From IMG/VR virus record IMGVR_UViG_3300042881_002155, positions 1 to 24,095 of that record: 24,095 nt of DNA; one strand, written 5' to 3'. A model generated the notes under the pieces. The model was given only the letters and a program-made list of their open reading frames with translations. It was not told where the DNA came from and made no database searches. Of the stretch, positions 22,401-24,095 are shown in pieces. A program made the position numbers and the translations under genes. The first letter of the stretch is position 1; the number at the start of each line of letters is the position of its first letter. This DNA comes from a virus.

Positions 22401-23909
22401 GTGGATATTGAAGTTGATTCTATTGATGAAGTTCGGTATTATGTAAAGACCGACAAAGGCATAAAACAAGAGTTAAGGGACTATTTTTCATTCATGGTCC
22501 CAGGTGCTCAATATATGCCTTTATTCAAAAAAAGAATATGGGATGGAAAAATTCGTCTTTATGATATTCTTTCATCCACACTTCCACGCGGTTTAAAAAC
22601 TTATCTAGAAAAGTTTTGTAAAGAACGGCAGTATCAACTAAATATAAAAGAGACAAAGAATCCTCTATGCATCACGGAGGACAAACTTTTACAGTTCTAC
22701 GATTCATTGCAGGTTTCAGTAAAGAAACAAGCAGTGAAAATGCATTCTCATCAACAGCAGGCCATACTGCATGCTTTGAATCAACACAGATGCGTGTTGA
22801 TTTCGCCTACTGGTTCGGGCAAAAGTTTGATCATATACGTCTTGGTCCGGTTTCTTCAATCCGTATTAAAATCAGATCGGAAAATACTCATATTGGTTCC
22901 CACGGTTGGTCTGGTGAATCAAATGGAATCAGACTTCTTTGATTACTCAAAGAACGATAAATCTTGGTCCTGCAAGAAATATATTCAAAAAATTATGGCT
23001 GGGGCAGAAAAGGAACTCAATAAGCAGATTGTAGTTTCGACTTGGCAATCTATATACAAACTACCTAAGTCTTGGTTCGATCAATTCGATGCTGTATTCT
23101 TCGATGAGTGTCATCAAGCCAAAGCAGAATCAATCAACTTCATCGGTCAAAAACTTTCAAAGGCTTGGTTTCGCATTGGAACCACGGGAACACTTGATCA
23201 GGCTCAAGCACACAGACTTAGCATCGAAGGTATTCTTGGACCAGCAATCCAATTCATTCAAACAAAGGGTTTGATGAACAAGGGTTTGCTTGCAAAACTC
23301 GGCATAGATTGCATAATTCTTAAATATACTGATGAAGAAAAACAATTCATCAAGAAACAGAAATACATTGATGAATTGAAATGGATCGTAACGAATGAAA
23401 AGAGAAACGAATTCATCAAAGAACTCGCCCTCCGCACCAAGGGGAATACCCTTGTCCTCTTTAATTACGTCGAAGACCACGGGAAACCACTCGCAGCTCT
23501 CTTGGAAGCAGCGGGAACGGATCGCAAAATATATCTCATACACGGAAAAACAGAAGCAGAGTCAAGAGAATACATCCGTAAAGTCATCGACAGAGAATCA
23601 AATGCCATTCTGGTGGCCAGTTTTGGCACGACTAGCACTGGCATCAACATTGTCAATCTTGACAATATTATTTTTGCTTCACCTACTAAATCGATTATAA
23701 GATTACTCCAAAGCATTGGCCGTGGTCTAAGAGTGTCAGAAAAGAAAAAGACACTCAAAGTATATGACATTGTTGACGATCTTTGCTGGAAGTCACACAA
23801 GAATCATATCTTTAGACATTTTGAAGAACGTGTGAAGATTTACAAGAAAGAAAAGTTTGATTACACCGTTCATTCAATGTCGTTCACAGACCTTGGAAAA
23901 AATAAATAG
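22401..23909 (+). CDS. uvsW: UvsW RNA/DNA helicase
   Basis: UvsW is a superfamily 2 helicase that unwinds R-loops and branched DNA and helps switch replication from origins to recombination. The 502-aa length equals T4 UvsW (503). Motifs: N-terminal DNA-binding part with DYFSFMVPGAQYMP and IWDGKIRLYD, Walker A SPTGSGKS at 135-142, motif Ia ILVPTVGLVNQM, motif II DECH at 235-238, motif III GTTGTL at 260-265, motif V SFGTTSTGINI, and motif VI QSIGRGLR at 437-444. The start is GTG at 22401; the in-frame MDIEVD matches T4 MDIKV. No Shine-Dalgarno site precedes it and the overlapping ATG at 22399 is in another frame. Confidence 0.95.
   Translation: MDIEVDSIDEVRYYVKTDKGIKQELRDYFSFMVPGAQYMPLFKKRIWDGKIRLYDILSSTLPRGLKTYLEKFCKERQYQLNIKETKNPLCITEDKLLQFYDSLQVSVKKQAVKMHSHQQQAILHALNQHRCVLISPTGSGKSLIIYVLVRFLQSVLKSDRKILILVPTVGLVNQMESDFFDYSKNDKSWSCKKYIQKIMAGAEKELNKQIVVSTWQSIYKLPKSWFDQFDAVFFDECHQAKAESINFIGQKLSKAWFRIGTTGTLDQAQAHRLSIEGILGPAIQFIQTKGLMNKGLLAKLGIDCIILKYTDEEKQFIKKQKYIDELKWIVTNEKRNEFIKELALRTKGNTLVLFNYVEDHGKPLAALLEAAGTDRKIYLIHGKTEAESREYIRKVIDRESNAILVASFGTTSTGINIVNLDNIIFASPTKSIIRLLQSIGRGLRVSEKKKTLKVYDIVDDLCWKSHKNHIFRHFEERVKIYKKEKFDYTVHSMSFTDLGKNK
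23901..23908 (+). promoter_or_regulatory. Possible late promoter box AATAAATA
   Basis: AATAAATA, one base from TATAAATA, overlaps the end of uvsW. The next ATG is 16 nt downstream and its GGGAGGA ribosome-binding site would remain in the leader. Spacing differs from the three 7-nt cases. Confidence 0.3.
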
Positions 23910-23924
23910 TAAGGAAGGGAGGAC

Positions 23925-24095
23925 ATGTTTATGTCCGATTCACTTCCTGAGAATCCTATCTCGGGCACACTTAGAGTTGTGAGGTTGTTGACGGGAGAGG
24001 AATTGATTGGTTTGGTCAAGGATGTGTCCCAATATGAAATTAGCATACGAATGCCAGCCCTCATGGAGAATTATGCAACCAAGACTCCTGAAGGT
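23925..24095 (+). CDS. Sm-like phage protein, N-terminal part (runs off right edge)
   Basis: The open frame continues to the window edge, giving 57 residues. Two in-frame ATGs are possible (23925 and 23931); a strong GGGAGGA lies before the first and suits the second at 8-9 nt. After a short lead, LRVVRLLTGEELIGLVKDVS followed by YEISIRMPALM matches the first strands of an Sm fold (Leu-x-x-Gly-x-x-(x)-x-Gly-x-Val). Sm-like proteins are known from cyanophage-type sequences, where the role is unclear, perhaps RNA binding. It follows uvsW by 15 nt on the same strand. Partial sequence limits certainty. Confidence 0.75.
   Translation, partial: MFMSDSLPENPISGTLRVVRLLTGEELIGLVKDVSQYEISIRMPALMENYATKTPEG

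Noticed and set aside
1-24095. tRNA genes, integrase, IS elements, rho-independent terminators
   Set aside because: I saw no cloverleaf, recombinase motif, or GC stem followed by a T-run in the few intergenic gaps.

Overview
The window is a piece of a T4-like (Straboviridae/Kyanoviridae-type) tailed-phage genome. The evidence is a set of T4 core genes recognisable by their motifs: regA, 62, 44, 45, 46, 47, 55, uvsY and uvsW. The DNA is AT-rich, genes overlap by 1-20 bp or are nearly contiguous, and there is no rRNA, tRNA, IS element or integrase. The many glycosyltransferases, the collagen-like fibres and the Sm-like gene after uvsW suggest an aquatic phage of a cyanobacterium or a SAR11-like host. 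No host-diagnostic gene (psbA etc.) is present, so the host is an inference.

Layout, left to right. (1) 1-4615, minus strand: five virion-type genes, namely a gene cut by the window edge, a short collagen-like fibre protein, a 411-aa structural protein, a 663-aa collagen-like fibre protein and a small beta-sandwich-like protein. (2) 4642-5865, minus: a GT2 glycosyltransferase with a helical-repeat C-terminus, in the place after regA where T4 has the DNA polymerase gene 43. (3) 5868-12135, minus: the replication, recombination and late-transcription block, read 55-47-46-(94-aa virion-like gene)-(50-aa basic ORF)-45-44-62-regA. (4) 12166-21841, minus: a 13-gene sugar cassette of nucleotide-sugar enzymes (UDP-GlcNAc 2-epimerase, GDP-mannose 3,5-epimerase-like, another epimerase), eight glycosyltransferase-like proteins and two methyltransferases. 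Its left half is extremely AT-rich. (5) 21842-21955: a divergent control region. (6) 21956-24095, plus strand: uvsY, uvsW and the start of an Sm-like protein gene.

Regulation can be read from the sequence. Three sigma70-type promoters, all with a 16-bp spacer, serve the sugar cassette, uvsY and gene 55. The first two are back to back and share a perfect inverted repeat. T4-late-type boxes (TATAAATA or close variants) lie exactly 7 nt upstream of the ATG of three virion-type genes, two of them overlapping the stop codon of the gene before. This spacing predicts nearly leaderless late mRNAs.

Working model (inference): gp55 with the gp45 clamp drives the late genes. gp44/62/45, gp46/47, UvsY and UvsW carry out replication and recombination. 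The sugar cassette makes and transfers unusual sugars to the host surface, to virion proteins or to DNA. No undescribed defence or anti-defence system is evident. The most unusual material is the sugar cassette with its complete GDP-mannose 3,5-epimerase active site, the stop-codon-embedded late promoters, and the repeat-rich divergent region before uvsY. There is no gene-free stretch longer than about 115 bp.
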